Below, in pieces: positions 32,823-44,393 of a stretch of 64,000 bases of DNA. The first letter of the stretch is position 1, and every line of letters begins with the position of its first letter. Source of the DNA: Diphasiastrum complanatum (Eukaryota; Streptophyta; Lycopodiopsida; Lycopodiales; Lycopodiaceae); assembly GCA_029204225.1 (NCBI GenBank), contig CM055093.1:33926525-33990524 (forward strand), in the 5' to 3' direction. The notes under the pieces were generated by a model, which was not told the DNA's origin, did not search any database, and saw only the letters and a program-made list of their open reading frames with translations. The position numbers and the translations under genes are program-made.

Positions 32823-33650
32823 CTTGATGTACTTAGTTGATCTTAAGATAATTGATCTTGATAGGATCTGACATGTGCGGAGCCTGTTCCCACTTGTGAA
32901 ATGATGTACATATGTTACTTTTATAAATTTAGATTGATTTTAGTTACATCTACACAAGTGTGAAATTGACCTTTGAGTAGAATCTCGAAACTGGTCATTT
33001 TGGTCAAATTTTATGTACATAGATTGCACTTCCATGTGAATGAGTTATTTCTCACACATGTCAAGATGCCATTCACATGTGTGGATAAGATTGTAGATGA
33101 AGATAGAGAGATTCCATTAGATTCTATTTTATAGGGAATATTCCTATAATTGTGGAAGACTAGCTTTTTTGTTTCTAGCTAATGAGAATAGTCAACTTTG
33201 GGAAATGAGCATATATGGCTCCCATTGGTGGATCTGGATAACTAGGCACTCTTCACATGTGTGAAGGCTTGCTGGACAATACACAACTCGTGGATGTACT
33301 TGATCTATAAAGGGATCAATCAAATCAATGAGAAGTTGATGTGACATTGGCAATTTCTAATTTTCCTTGTAATTTCCACATTTGTCTTGAGTTTTGATGA
33401 TTGGAATGCTTTTGTATGCTTAAGTACTTCACTCTCTATTTTCAGTCCATACTAGTATTGTCCTCCATGTGTGAGGCCGTTCTTCATAGTTTTTAATCAT
33501 TTGATCCATTGCTCTTGCTAAAATCACAGTGTAATGCATCTAGATCAAGATCTAACACATAGAACTTGATAGATCATTGGATTAAGCAATCAATAACTCT
33601 TAATGATTGTTTTATACAATCATACTTGTACTTTTTTCTGAAAGTTGACA
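32823..33650 (+). mobile_element. Probable 5' LTR (3' part) of copia family A chimera
   Basis: The sequence ends AAAGTTGACA directly before a perfect PBS at 33651. It is AT-rich with several CACATGTG-like palindromes. The LTR start cannot be located; a TGTCAAC start would be expected and is not seen, so the left part may be truncated at about 32823. Confidence 0.5.
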
Positions 33651-33662
33651 TGGTATCAGAGC
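33651..33662 (+). other. Primer-binding site
   Basis: TGGTATCAGAGC, the canonical plant initiator tRNA-Met primer site, on the plus strand about 590 bases before the original gag start at 34244. Confidence 0.85.
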
Positions 33663-34243
33663 CAAGTCTAAGAGTGATCTAATGATTAATAAATCTTGGG
33701 AAATCATTGACAATATGTTGTTTTTTAGTTTTACTTGAGTGGGCGAGTTCAAGGAGAGAGGTACATTCAATATTTTTGGTAAAGATCGATTTGTGGGCTG
33801 TTGATGTACTGTCCACATGTGTGAAACCATACATCAACCTTCCAATCAACTTCCTTTAGTACTTTTGGTCCAAAAATGTGCATACTAGTCCAAAATTCAA
33901 GGTTTTTGGTGCATTGTCTAGATCTAGGTTCAATCCAGTGAATGCTAATGATCAAATAGTTATTTAAGTCATTAAAGCAATTCATTTTGAAGCATTAGAT
34001 CAGATCTATAAGGCTGATTTTTTTAGATCTTATGTGTGTGTGAAATATCTAACAAAATTGTACTAGAATCAATTTTTTGGAGAAGGGAATTGCTAGGATA
34101 TTTGAAGTAGATCTATTATACCATCATCCAAGTTGAACTAGATTAATTGGGCCGAGATTAGAAGCTTATTAGAAAGCTAGAAATCTATCTTAGATCACTC
34201 ATTATCAAGAGATCTTTGTGCATCTCATAGGCTTTCATTCACA
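33663..34243 (+). other. Leader of copia family A chimera
   Basis: Untranslated region between PBS and gag. No ORF with motifs; open frames on the minus strand (33612-33985) are not supported. Confidence 0.5.
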
Positions 34244-35503
34244 ATGTCATCCATGGGTGGATATTTGTGAAAATCTAGTGAGAAACTAACTTCCACAAAC
34301 TATTCAAGGATGGAATCACTACTTGTGATCCATGAACTTTTTGATATTGTTTTAGGAGTTGAGGAAGAGCCTCAAGATGACCAAGAACAATTAAAATACA
34401 AGAAGAGGGCTAGATTAGCCTTGCATTGCTTAAAGTTGAATGTAAGCAATGACCTCTTGAAGGAGGTGGCTTCTTGTGCCTCATCAAAAGAGGCTTGGGA
34501 TTCACTAAAGAACATTTATGAATCTAACAACACTTCAAGAGTGCTTATGCTAAGAAACTTGATCTTGCAAAGCATGAGGGGAAGTGGAGAAAATGGACAA
34601 GAGTATGTCCTAAGGATAAAATCTTTGAACAAAGAATTGGGTTCTATAGGAGAGAAGATCCAAGATAATGAACTAGTACAAGTAATATTGAATGGATTAG
34701 GTGATGAGTTCTCTAATCTAGTTCAATATTTTGCTATTCAAGACCAACTTCCATCAATTGAGAAGTTGCATAATGTTCTTGTGGCCGAGAAGAATAGGAT
34801 TCTACACCTCAAGACAGGAATGAGGTCTATGTCACTACATGGTGGTGATGAGAAAGAAAATTTCACATCAGAAGACAAGAAGAAGACTCATTCATTCAAG
34901 AAGTACCAGCAAGTAGAGTTTGATGCTTTGATAGATAATCAAACCTGGAATCTTGTACACCTTCCATATGGAAAGAAGCCACTTGCATATAAGTGGATCT
35001 ATAGATTAAAGTACAATCAAGATGGATCTATAAGTAAGTACAAAGCTAGATTGGTTGCTAAGGGGTTTCTTCAAACTAAAGGCATAGATTATGAAGAAAC
35101 ATTTGCACCTATAGCAAAGCTTGTAGCTATTAGATTGATCATTTGTATTGCTACTTTGTTCAAGTGGAATCTCTATCAAATGGATGTGACCAATGCTTTT
35201 TTGAATGGCTACTTCGAGGAGGAAACATACATGTTGCAATTCGAGGGCTTCATCAAGGATGGTGAGGAGGAAAAGGTTTGCCACTTAAGGAAGAGCCTAT
35301 ATGGCTTGAAGCAAGCACCTAGAGCTTGGTACTCTAGGTTGCATGATTTTCTCTACTCTCTTGGCTTTGTGAGTAGCTCTTATGAGCCTTCTTTGTACAT
35401 CAAATGTAATGATGGAAAGATCATCATTTTAGTTCTTTATGTTGATGATATCATATTGACAGAAAATGATGGTGAAGGCACAAGAAATAGCTTCTTTGTC
35501 TAG
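34244..35503 (+). pseudogene. Copia family A gag fused in frame to reverse transcriptase (protease and integrase deleted)
   Basis: The original start is probably ATG 34244 (MSSMGGYL), followed by an in-frame TGA at 34268. An uninterrupted 397-codon frame restarts at ATG 34310. Residues 1-180 are UBN2-type gag (KKRARLALHCLKLNVSNDLL, EAWDSLKNIYESNNTSRVLM), matching the gag at 16117-16605. At about residue 200 (near 34905) it jumps without a frame break to RT: FDALIDNQTWNLV, KWIYRLKYNQDGSISKYKARLVAKG, YEETFAPIAKL, QMDVTNAFLNG, KSLYGLKQAPRAWY and LYVDDIIL with the YVDD catalytic box (about 35438). Zinc knuckle, protease and integrase are all missing. The protein might be made but could not complete retrotransposition alone. 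Confidence 0.85.
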
Positions 35504-36297
35504 TGAATTCAAGATGGTAGCTCTAGGATTTCTTAAGTTCATACTTGGAATAGAAGTTACTAGTTGCTAGAGATAGACCTCAGAAGAAGATCTATCTTCA
35601 TATCTAAAAGGCATTTTAGAAAAGTTTCATATGTCTGATTTCAAACCAATTGATACCCCAATAGATCCAAATATAGTATTGACTAAACCTTCTTGTGTTG
35701 AGATTGATAGCGAAGTACTCGACTTAGCAAAGTACCCTTATCACTCACTAATCGAATCTCTAATGTATGCAATGTTGTGTACTAAACCAGATTTAGCATA
35801 CACTGTTAGCACATTAAGTCAATTCATGTCTAATCCTAGGATCTCTCATTGGAAAGCATTAAAGAGAGTGATGAGATATATTCAGAGAAGTTTAGACCAG
35901 ATTTTATGTTATGATGGAAATGCTATCGACCCACTCGTCTTGTGAGGCTACTCCGACTCAGATTGGGGAGGAACAGTCTCTACTAGAAAATCTACCTCCG
36001 GGTTCTGTTTCTATCTGGCAGGGGGACCGATTTCATGGAACTCAAGGAAGTAGAAATTTGTTGCGCTTTCTTTGACAGAGGCCGAGTACATCGCAGCATG
36101 TCAAGCTTCAAAAGAAGTTGTATGGATCAGGTTATTACTTCATGACTTACATCACACTTAGTTTCACTGTCACTGAATCCCAGATTTCATAGCAAATTCA
36201 AGCACATAGAAATTCAGTATCATTTCATTCGGGAGAAAGTTTTCTCAGGGCAAGTGATCCTTCAATACTCCATAACAGAAATGGTCGCAAACATCTT
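35504..36297 (+). pseudogene. Copia family B RT C-terminus and RNase H (broken)
   Basis: After a stop at 35501, degraded linker codons lead to HMSDFKPIDTPIDPN (about 35628), SLMYAMLCTKPDLAYTVSTLSQFMSNPRISHWKALKRVMRYI, then across a TGA at 35943 GYSDSDWGG...TRKSTSGF (RNase H). Stops and a deletion follow around 36050-36170, and the end reads IEIQYHFIREKVFSGQV. It is far closer to the minus-strand copy at 42705-43361 than to family A. The family switch lies near 35555. Confidence 0.8.
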
Positions 36298-37749
36298 GTC
36301 GCGGCATACCAACAGCAAAATGATTGATATTTGTAGTATAAACGAGTATCGTTCCTATTAGAGAGCAATAAAAAGACTAATATTGTCATTATTAGTGCAA
36401 AACCAGAAATAACTAAGAATGAATGGAGTGGAGAGGAGAAGTGATTGCAAACTGGTCATCAACAGATGTTTCCACAAGGGGTTGCCAGTACAACCTTGCA
36501 AAGAAGACAAAACACCCAGGAGAAAAATACTGAATACTTACATTATGGTTTTCAGATTCAAATGGGAGTGAACTCAAGAAAGCAAATACTTCGGCAAAAG
36601 GGAAAGCCACACAATGTTTCCATTATCTTGACAGTAGCTTATCATGAATCTAGCTCCTATGATCTACGTAAATCACAAGATTGAAGGCTAGAGACACTTT
36701 ATTAATCAATTCCAGTCCAAGTCACTGTGTATAGGCACAAATAATATAGTGCCATAAACTTTCTATTACCAAAATGAATTACCATGAAAAGCACAGAAGG
36801 CATTCACAGTAGAAACAAGTTGTGTGTGATTCAGAACACTCAGATTTACATTATTTGTATTCACCATTTGCAGAGTACAAAGATATATTCATTACAGTCT
36901 AGACATTGCAAAGAAGAGGGGTTGCTACACCTCTATACAAGAATCTGAGAACACAAAGGTTCTGAACTTGTAGATGAATAGGAAAAGCAATAAATCTACA
37001 TTAAAGCACCAACAGAGCTTTTGAGCCTCTGTTCTACATTGTGTCTGAATGAATTACAATGGCATAAGATTGGCATAATATAGCCAGAGAGATCCGTGCT
37101 AGAGAGAAGAGGGCTCTGCAACTGCCTCAAGAATGAGAGCAAATCAGTATTTGACATTTGGAACAGGGCTTTCACAAGCCAATAGCATACTGCCACAATA
37201 GGATCAACAGTTAGAAAGTAGGGTTGATGTCTCAAGTAAGGAAAAATAGCCAGGTCGAAGATGAATGAGGGTCGCTAGCCATCTGCAAACTGCCTTGAAT
37301 CTGCAACCAACTTTGGAGTGCACTGGAGGCTGCCACGAATCTGATAGATGGCCACTAATTAGAACGTTGCCCTGCATATAAGAAGAGGTGAATGAAGGCT
37401 AAATGAAGTGGGTTGCCACTAGAAATCAGAGATGCAACCAAATTTGCCTCTGGAACTACCGTGTAGAAGATCTGTTTGCTTGCCCTCTGAAATGCGCTGG
37501 AGGTCCTCATAACTATTTATAGAAGATGATTCACCAGGAACAATGAGCGCTGGCTGTGTGGAAGGGTTCTTCATTGCCATGTGTAAGAAATGTGCCATAA
37601 AAATAAGTGCGCTGGAATTGCCTCTTGGAGATTCGATGGCTGCTAGGGATCACTGACCTGCATGAGGAACAACCTCTCTTCGATGCCCTGAGAAAAAAGA
37701 AGTGCGAAGGTGGGCTACAGCCACGAAGGCATACTGCCCTACAGTAATC

Positions 37750-37833
<84 letters not shown>

Positions 37834-38016
37834 CTAGGCACAGCCATATGCCAAATTCATAAGTAGTAAAAGGGCTGTCTTAATGCCACAAAACAAATTT
37901 AAATCGTACCCCACTGAATGCAACTTATGATTAGGCTATACACAATGGCAAAGCAAAGGCTTAAGATTTAGCAAAAAGCCGAAATCATTAACAAATTGTT
38001 GAAACCAAGTCACCAC
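36298..38016. mobile_element. 1.72 kb insertion inside the copia B tail, flanked by 7-bp duplication
   Basis: The related minus-strand copy runs straight through this point. Here the tail is interrupted after ACATCTT (36291-36297) and resumes with ACATCTT (38017-38023) followed by CACCAAAGCG. The insert starts GTCGCGGCAT and ends AAGTCACC, with no obvious terminal inverted repeats or poly-A. It contains short unremarkable frames and a long GA microsatellite. The type of element is not recognised. Confidence 0.65.
37751..37832. repeat. (GA)n microsatellite
   Basis: About 82 bases of uninterrupted GA within the 1.7 kb insertion. The minus-strand frame across it encodes only Ser-Leu repeats. 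Confidence 0.95.
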
Positions 38017-38104
38017 ACATCTTCACCAAAGCGCTTCCCAGGATCAAGCACTAGAAATTCTTCAACAAGCTGAATCTGACGAAGATACCAAGGCACCAAC
38101 CGTT

Positions 38105-38113
38105 AAGGGGGAC
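38105..38113 (+). other. Polypurine tract of plus-strand copia B element
   Basis: AAGGGGGAC abuts TGTTGGA, the LTR start at 38114. The same arrangement occurs in reverse complement at 42558-42567. Confidence 0.75.
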
Positions 38114-39561
38114 TGTTGGAAATTAAGCCCACAGTTGTCTCCTTGGTGAATGACTAATTTCTATTTCATGATTCTTCCTGCATGTTTTATTGATCATTGA
38201 TCTAGGGTCAGGTGAAACCAACTTTGGTTCTACGTCTACTCATCTGATACCTGCAGGAATCAGAAACTTAGACAACCAATTTATTTGAAGAACGTCTACA
38301 ATGGGCTTCCGGCTGATCTCCAGCAAAGGGTAACCAATCATGTCATAATTTCAAGCTCAGATGTTAAGTTCAATAATTTGAAGTCATTGAAGACTTGGCC
38401 ATCTTCAAGAACTTCCATGAAATTAGCATTTAGAACAAGTCTGCAGAAATACATTACTTTCGCGACAGTCTGCAAAAATACTCTAAGTGTCGCGACAGTC
38501 TGCAAAAATGAACTATATTTTCAACAGCTTCGGCTTTTTCGCATTTCCCCGAAATGCGACACTTGCATAGTTCAAAAGTTTAAACTTGTTCACAGCTCAA
38601 AAGTTTAACTATTTTTTACACCTTCGGCTTTTTCGCATGCGAAGAGAGAGAAAATTTTCGAAGGTCATTTATTTTCTCAAGTTAAACTGTTTCAAGGGCA
38701 CCTTCGCCTTTGTCACAAAATCCCGAAGAGAGAGAAAAATGCTGAAGGTCGTCTATTTTGAACGAGGAATGTTCCCAGCCACTTTCCGAAATTTGCAAAG
38801 TGAGAGAAAACCACTTCATGTAAAATGCAAAGTGAGAGAATTTGCGACGTCCTCGTTCCTTATTTGTTGACTATATATACTATGTATAGTTGTCACAGAA
38901 GCCATATACTTCCAAGTACAACGACTTTCCTAATTAGGTGACAAGCATTCAATGTAATTAATACACGGATGAAATCTATAAATAGATTGTCCAAACACAG
39001 ATTAGGGGTTGCTCCGTCCATGAGACACGTTATTTGAGCATCCCAATTACTCCGTCATTTTGGTTGTAATTGCTATTTTGTATTGTGCTTCAGTGTAATA
39101 TAGCAGCAGTTTGCTTTTGTCTGTGTACACATAGATGAATGCATGTTGTGATTGAATGCACTATCATTGCTGTTTGATTACGCTTATTTACTCACTCTGA
39201 TTAGAACACGGACGTCTACGACTTCTCAGTTTCTGATCAGACGATGGCTGTTTTGACGCTTGAGGAACTCATGTTATCATACTACTCTTCCATTTATTTC
39301 AGAACTATACTTCACGTTTGATTTCAGTAGTACCACATACAAACCATCTCTTATCTCTTCGATGGACTGTACTCTTATTTCAAAGTATGAATTAATTTTT
39401 AAGATCCTATTGGGCAATTAGAACACTTAAAGCTGTGATTACATTTATCATAAGTTGTCTATTAGACTGTTTTTGCATTTAGTAGCTGATTAGAATGGGA
39501 GAGCTATTCCGCAATATTTCTGCTCTCTTCTCCGTTCACGTTCTTCTATCTCCCTTGCCCC
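38114..39561 (+). mobile_element. 3' LTR of plus-strand copia B element
   Basis: About 1448 bases starting TGTTGGAAATTAAGCC. It matches the reverse complement of 41090-42557 almost throughout, including the repeated TTCGGC.TTTTCGCA and GAAGAGAGAGAAA motifs, a TATA-like CTATAAATAGATTG at about 38976, and AATTACTCCGTCATTTTGGT. Similarity ends at CTTGCCCC (39561). The 3' end lacks the usual CA, so the true terminus may be slightly different. Confidence 0.75.
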
Positions 39562-41089
39562 ATCAAAATGGAAGGGGGCCGTAGCGGCCAGAGGTGTATA
39601 GTGGCCGATGAAGGTGGGTTCGCTGCACAAATCCGTAGAGGACCGTCGGATTAAGTCCAAAGGAGATCGATGGTGGAGATCGTAATGAATACGAGCCATT
39701 GAATCCAAAAGGGCCATGGGATGGGTTGGATGTAGGTTAAAGAGGTCCAAAGGGCCGTTGGGCCTTCAACTTCAATAAAAAAATTTAGTTTGAAATTTTG
39801 AAAGGGACCCGAAGTCCATAATTGGGATTTCTTCATTAAAAATCTTCTTTGTAAAGAAGTAGTTCATTTTGCAACGCAAAAATGGTTTTGGGGCTAACTA
39901 TAGCTAGAGGGCATCTTTTTTGGCCATCCTTGGGCCAAATTGACCTCTGAAACTGGCTGCATAGAGCCAGGGGACAGAGCAATGTCACAGAGCAGGGAGA
40001 AAGACATTTCGGGATTTTTTGTCACCATTCTATTGAGCGGAGTGGGGGTGACCTAGTGATGGGCTACATTTGCTATTTGGGTACCGTAGGGCCAAATTTG
40101 GGACAATTTTTGGCTGTTATAACCTGTTATAGGGCAGTACGATGAGGCATAATCACTTTTAAATCATTATTACTTACTCCTGACAAGGTAACAGGGTGTT
40201 TCGAAGCAGTAAATGCAGTATGGGGGCGAATGGTAGTGGAATTGTATGGAGAAAGCTAGTTTTGGTGATGAAAGTGCAGTTTGGCGGCGTGACTACTCAT
40301 CGTTGGCGAAAATTTTGAGAGGGCAAGAAGTCACAAGTGAGAGGTAGGCATGGTATGCTGGTTACAAGTGAAAAATTCTTGTGATCAGGTTCAACTCATG
40401 GGGTTCGAACCAACCAACGTCAAGTGGCATTTTGGAAGAACGCTCTCACAGGCATGATCGACAGTGGCATTGTCGAGTCAAGTGATAGCTACATTGACAC
40501 ACGCATCTGTATCTTGGAAATTTCTCGTTCAGAGAGAAATATGGGCTAGCTTGGAGGTACACACATTTTTGGCAGTCACAGGTGATGGAAGTGTGAGGTG
40601 GTGCCAGTTAGACGCCATTAGGCAAGATAGTGGACTTGCATTGGACGAGTTGTGTGTGGGACATGCAGAGGATGAAGAACGGGTCAATAATCACACTTTG
40701 GATGTTCTTGGAGAGTGGTAAGTGTGATGATTTTGCGGTTTTGTAGTCGATAAGTCAAATTTGATCAAGTCATTATAGCTGTGGAGCAGTGTATCAGGTT
40801 TGTCATCGAGAGATACACTTCAACTGCCTATTCGGGGTAAGTCAATCAATCTGCCATATCAATATTGCATCAGGGATGCAGATTCCAGTATTAGTAGGGT
40901 GCAGATCATTTGGTTTGGGCCATGGAAGATTTCACAGGTGCACTTGGAGGGATATTGGCATGCACAATCATGTGAGGGACTTGATGGTGGCTTTGGAGTT
41001 AACATCTCAGTGTATTCTCAGGGAGTGGTTTGAAACCATTCACAGGAGCAGCTTGGAGCTAGTTCGGGGGAATACAAGTGGGCACTATA
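39562..41089. other. Unassigned 1.5 kb spacer between two inverted LTRs
   Basis: No gene, transposase or repeat family recognised. Open frames (40464-40721, 40789-41115) lack motifs. A palindromic B-box-like GGGTTCGAACC occurs at about 40400, with AGAGCGTTCTTCC at about 40433-40445 on the minus strand, faintly like a tRNA-derived SINE head. Confidence 0.4.
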
Positions 41090-42557
41090 GGGGCAAGGGA
41101 GATAGAAGAACGTGAACAAAGAAGAGAGTAGGAATATTGCGGAACAGCTCTCTCATTCTAATTAGCTGCTAAATGCAAAAACAGTCTAATAGACAACTTA
41201 TGCTAAATGTAATCACAGCTTTAAGTGTTCTAATTGTCCAACAAGATCTTAAAAATTAATTCATACTCTGGAACAAGAGTACAGTCCACTGAAGAGATTA
41301 GAGATGGTTTGTATGTGGTACTACTGAAATCAAATTCAAGGTGAAGTATAGTTCTGAAATAATGGAAGAGCAATATGATAGCGCGAGTTCCTTAGGCGTC
41401 AAAGACAGCCATCATCTGATCAGAAACTGAGGAGTCGTAGATGTCCGTGTTCTGATCAAAGTGAGTAAACAGGCACAATCAAACAACAATAAAAGTGCAT
41501 TCAATCACAACATGCATTCATCTACGTTGTACACAGATAAAAGCAAGCTGCTGCTATATTACACTGAAGCACAATACAAAATAGCAATTACAATCAAAAT
41601 GACGGCGTAATTGGGATGCCCAAATAATGTGTGTCATGGATGGAGCAACCACTAATCTGTGCTTGGATGATCTATTTATAGATTTCATCCGTGTATTAAT
41701 TACATTGAATGTTTGTCACCTAATTAGAAAAGCCGTTGTACTTGGAAGTATATGACTTTTGTGACAACTATACATAGTATATATGGTCAACAAATTAGGA
41801 ACGTCGACGCGGATGAGGACGTCACAAATTTCACATTTTACGTGAAGTGGTTTTCTCTCACTTCGCAAATTCCGGGAAGTGACTGGGAACATTCCTCGTT
41901 CAAAATAGACGACCTTCGGCATTTTCTCTCTCTTCGGGATTTTGCGAAAAAGCCGAAGGTGCCCTTGAAACAGTTTAACTTATGAAAATAAATTACCTTC
42001 GAGAATTTTCTCTCTCTTTGCATTTTTTGAAAAAATGTGAAAAAGTCGGAGGTGTTAAAAAACAGTTAAACTTTTGAACTACACAAGTTTAAACTTTTGA
42101 ACTATGCAAGTGTCGCATTTCGGGGAAATGCGAAAAAGCCGAAGCTGTTGAAAACGTAGTTCATTTTTGCAGACTATCGCGACACTTAGAGTATTTTTGC
42201 AGACTGCCGTGAAAGTAATGTATTTCTACAAACTTGTTCTAAATGCTAATTTCGTGGAAGTCATTGAAGATGGCCAAGTCTTCAATGACTTCAAATTATT
42301 GAACTTAACATCTGAACTTGAAATTATGATAGGATTGGTTACCCTTTGTTGGAGATCAGCTGGAAGCCCATTGTAGACATTCTTCAAATAATTTGGCTGT
42401 CTAAGTTTGGGAATCCTGCAGGTATCAGATGAGTAGACGTAGAACCAAAGTTGGTTTCACCTTACCCTAGATCAATGATCAATAAACATGCAGGAAGAAT
42501 CATGAAAAAGAAATTAGTCATTTACCAAGGAGGAAACTGTGGGCTTAATTTGCAACA
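41090..42557 (-). mobile_element. 3' LTR of minus-strand copia B element
   Basis: Reverse complement counterpart of 38114-39561. On the minus strand it starts TGTTGCAAATTAAGCC at 42557 after the polypurine tract and runs left to GCAAGGG at 41090. The two LTRs show scattered substitutions and small indels, so they are not recent copies of one event. Confidence 0.75.
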
Positions 42558-42704
42558 GTCCCCCTTAAGGCCACAATTGGTGCCTTGGTATCTTCGTCTG
42601 GTTCAACATGTTGAAGAACTTCTGGTGCTTGACTTGGGAAGCGCTTTGGTGAAGATGTCTACGACCATTTCTATTGTGGAGCAGTATTGAAGGATCACTT
42701 GCCC
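42558..42704 (-). other. Pol tail and polypurine tract of minus-strand copia B
   Basis: The minus strand reads from the RNase H end through DIFTKALPKSSTRS (typical copia pol terminus) to TTAAGGGGGAC (42558-42567) before the LTR. Confidence 0.65.
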
Positions 42705-43361
42705 TTAGAAAACTTTCTCCCGAATGAAATGATACTGGATTTCTATATGTTTGGATTTGCCATGAAATCTAGGATTCAATGACAGTGAAATACAACTCAA
42801 GTTGTCACACAGAATGGTGGTAGCATTAAACTGAGTGTGATATAAGTCGTGAAGTAATAACCTGATCCATACAGTCTCTTTTGAAGCTTGACATACTATG
42901 ATGTACTCTGCCTCTGTCCAAGAAAGCACAACAGATTTTTGCTTCCTTGAGTCCCACAAAATTGGTCCCCCTGCCAGATAGAAATAGAACCCGGAGGTAG
43001 ATTTTCTAGTAGAGACTGTTCCTCCCCAATCTGAGTCGGAGTAGCCTCGTAGAACGAGTGGGTCGATAGCATTTCCATCATAACATAAAATGTGGTCTAA
43101 AATTCCCTGAATATATCTCATCACTCTCTTTAATGCTTTCCAATGAGAGATCCTAGGATTAGACATGAATTGACTTAATCTGCTAACAGTATATGCTAAA
43201 TATGATCTAGTACATAGCATTGCATATATTAGAGATCCGATTAGTGAATGATAAGGGTACTTTGCTAAGTCAAGTACTTCACTATCAGTCTCAGCACAAG
43301 AAGGTTTAGACAATACTATACTTGGATCCATTGGGGTATCAATTGGTTTGCAATCAGACAT
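42705..43361 (-). pseudogene. Copia family B RT end and RNase H
   Basis: A 218-codon open frame: MSDCKPIDTPMDPS, SLIYAMLCTRSYLAYTVSRLSQF, HWKALKRVMRYIQG, then RNase H GYSDSDWGGTVSTRKSTSGF, WTEAEYI, ETVWIRLLLHDL, ILCDNLSCISLS and KSKHIEIQYHFIREKVF. The main RNase H motifs are present. It is cut off from RT by degraded sequence at 43362-43538. Confidence 0.85.
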
Positions 43362-43538
43362 ATGAAACTTTTCTAAAATGCCTTTTAGATATGCCTGCTA
43401 GCTAAGATAGATCTTCTTCTAAAGTCTATCTCTAGTAATGTGAATTTCTAGCAAAGAATGAACAGCTCCTAAATCAGTCATGTTAAGTGCCTATATGCTT
43501 TGAATAAACATTGCAGTCAACTGAATTGTTTGCAAATC

Positions 43539-43991
43539 CTAATTGAATGAGACTCTTATTCTATCGAACCATGCTCTTGCGACATGTTTCAGATCGTAGA
43601 TTGCTTTGTACAGCTTGCACACTTTGTGCTCTTGGCCTTTGACTTCGAATCCTTCTGGTTGGAAGGTGTACAGCTCCTCTTCGACATTGCCATTGAGAAA
43701 TGTTGTCTTGACATCCATTTGGTGCATTTTGAGGTCTTCCGCGGCTGCTAACACAATCAGAGTCCCGATTGACTGCATCTTGACGACAGGACTAAAAATT
43801 TCTTGATAATCCACTCTTTGGACTTGAGTGAATCCTTTAGCCACCAACCGTGCTTTCCATTTTGCAATGGAACCATCAGAGTTGATCTTCTTCTTGAAGA
43901 TCCACTTGTTGTCGATAACTCTCTTGTGAGTGGGGAAGTCGACCAGCGTCCAAGTTTGATTCGTGAAAAGTGAGTTGTACTCACTTTCCAT
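43539..43991 (-). pseudogene. Copia family B reverse transcriptase N-terminal half
   Basis: The frame reads MESEYNSLFTNQTWTLVDFP, VIDNKWIFKKKINSDGSIAKWKARLVAKGFTQ, VDYQEIFSPVVKMQSI, HQMDVKTTFLNG and KLYKAIYDLKHVARAWFDRI. It then degrades before the YVDD box, which is missing between this frame and the RNase H frame. Confidence 0.85.
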
Positions 43992-44000
43992 AGCTTCTTG

Positions 44001-44393
44001 TCACTTCACAGCATCCTTGGAGCTAATTGCTTCGGCTAGGCTCTCTGGTTCTTCTGATGAAGTCCAGAATGATTGAGGTGCATACCTCTCAGGAATTGTC
44101 TGAGTTTGTGAGAATTTGTGTACCTTGGGTTGACTAGGATGCGATGATGCGTCTTCTTGAATTTTTTCAGATCTGTTCAAGCTAGCTTGGTTTGGTCTGA
44201 TGACAAGTACTGTCGGTTGCTCGACTTCTGTAGTTGTAGCTGCAGGTTCTATAGAAGGGACATCAACGTTGGAAGAATCCATGATACGTAAAATAGGATG
44301 AAATGACATAATATCGTTTATCGATGGTTGTTTGAAATCATAGTATGTATGTTCTTGAAATAATACATCAATGAAAATGCCATGATTATGTGG
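44001..44393 (-). pseudogene. Copia family B integrase-RT linker
   Basis: A Pro/Ser/Glu-rich minus-strand frame (44001-44309) ends IPERYAPQSFWTSSEEPESLAEAISSKDAVK, which leads into the RT frame with one stop between (43992-44000). The EP.SLAEAI segment is a usual RT entry in copia. Sequence identity to the element stops around 44393, where a plus-strand gag fragment begins. Confidence 0.6.

Noticed and set aside
37650-37847. Minus-strand frame across the GA tract
   Set aside because: Poly Ser-Leu from the microsatellite; no other motif.
40390-40450. Possible SINE from the B-box-like GGGTTCGAACC
   Set aside because: The A-box is weak, no TSD or tail was found, and the palindrome alone can occur by chance.
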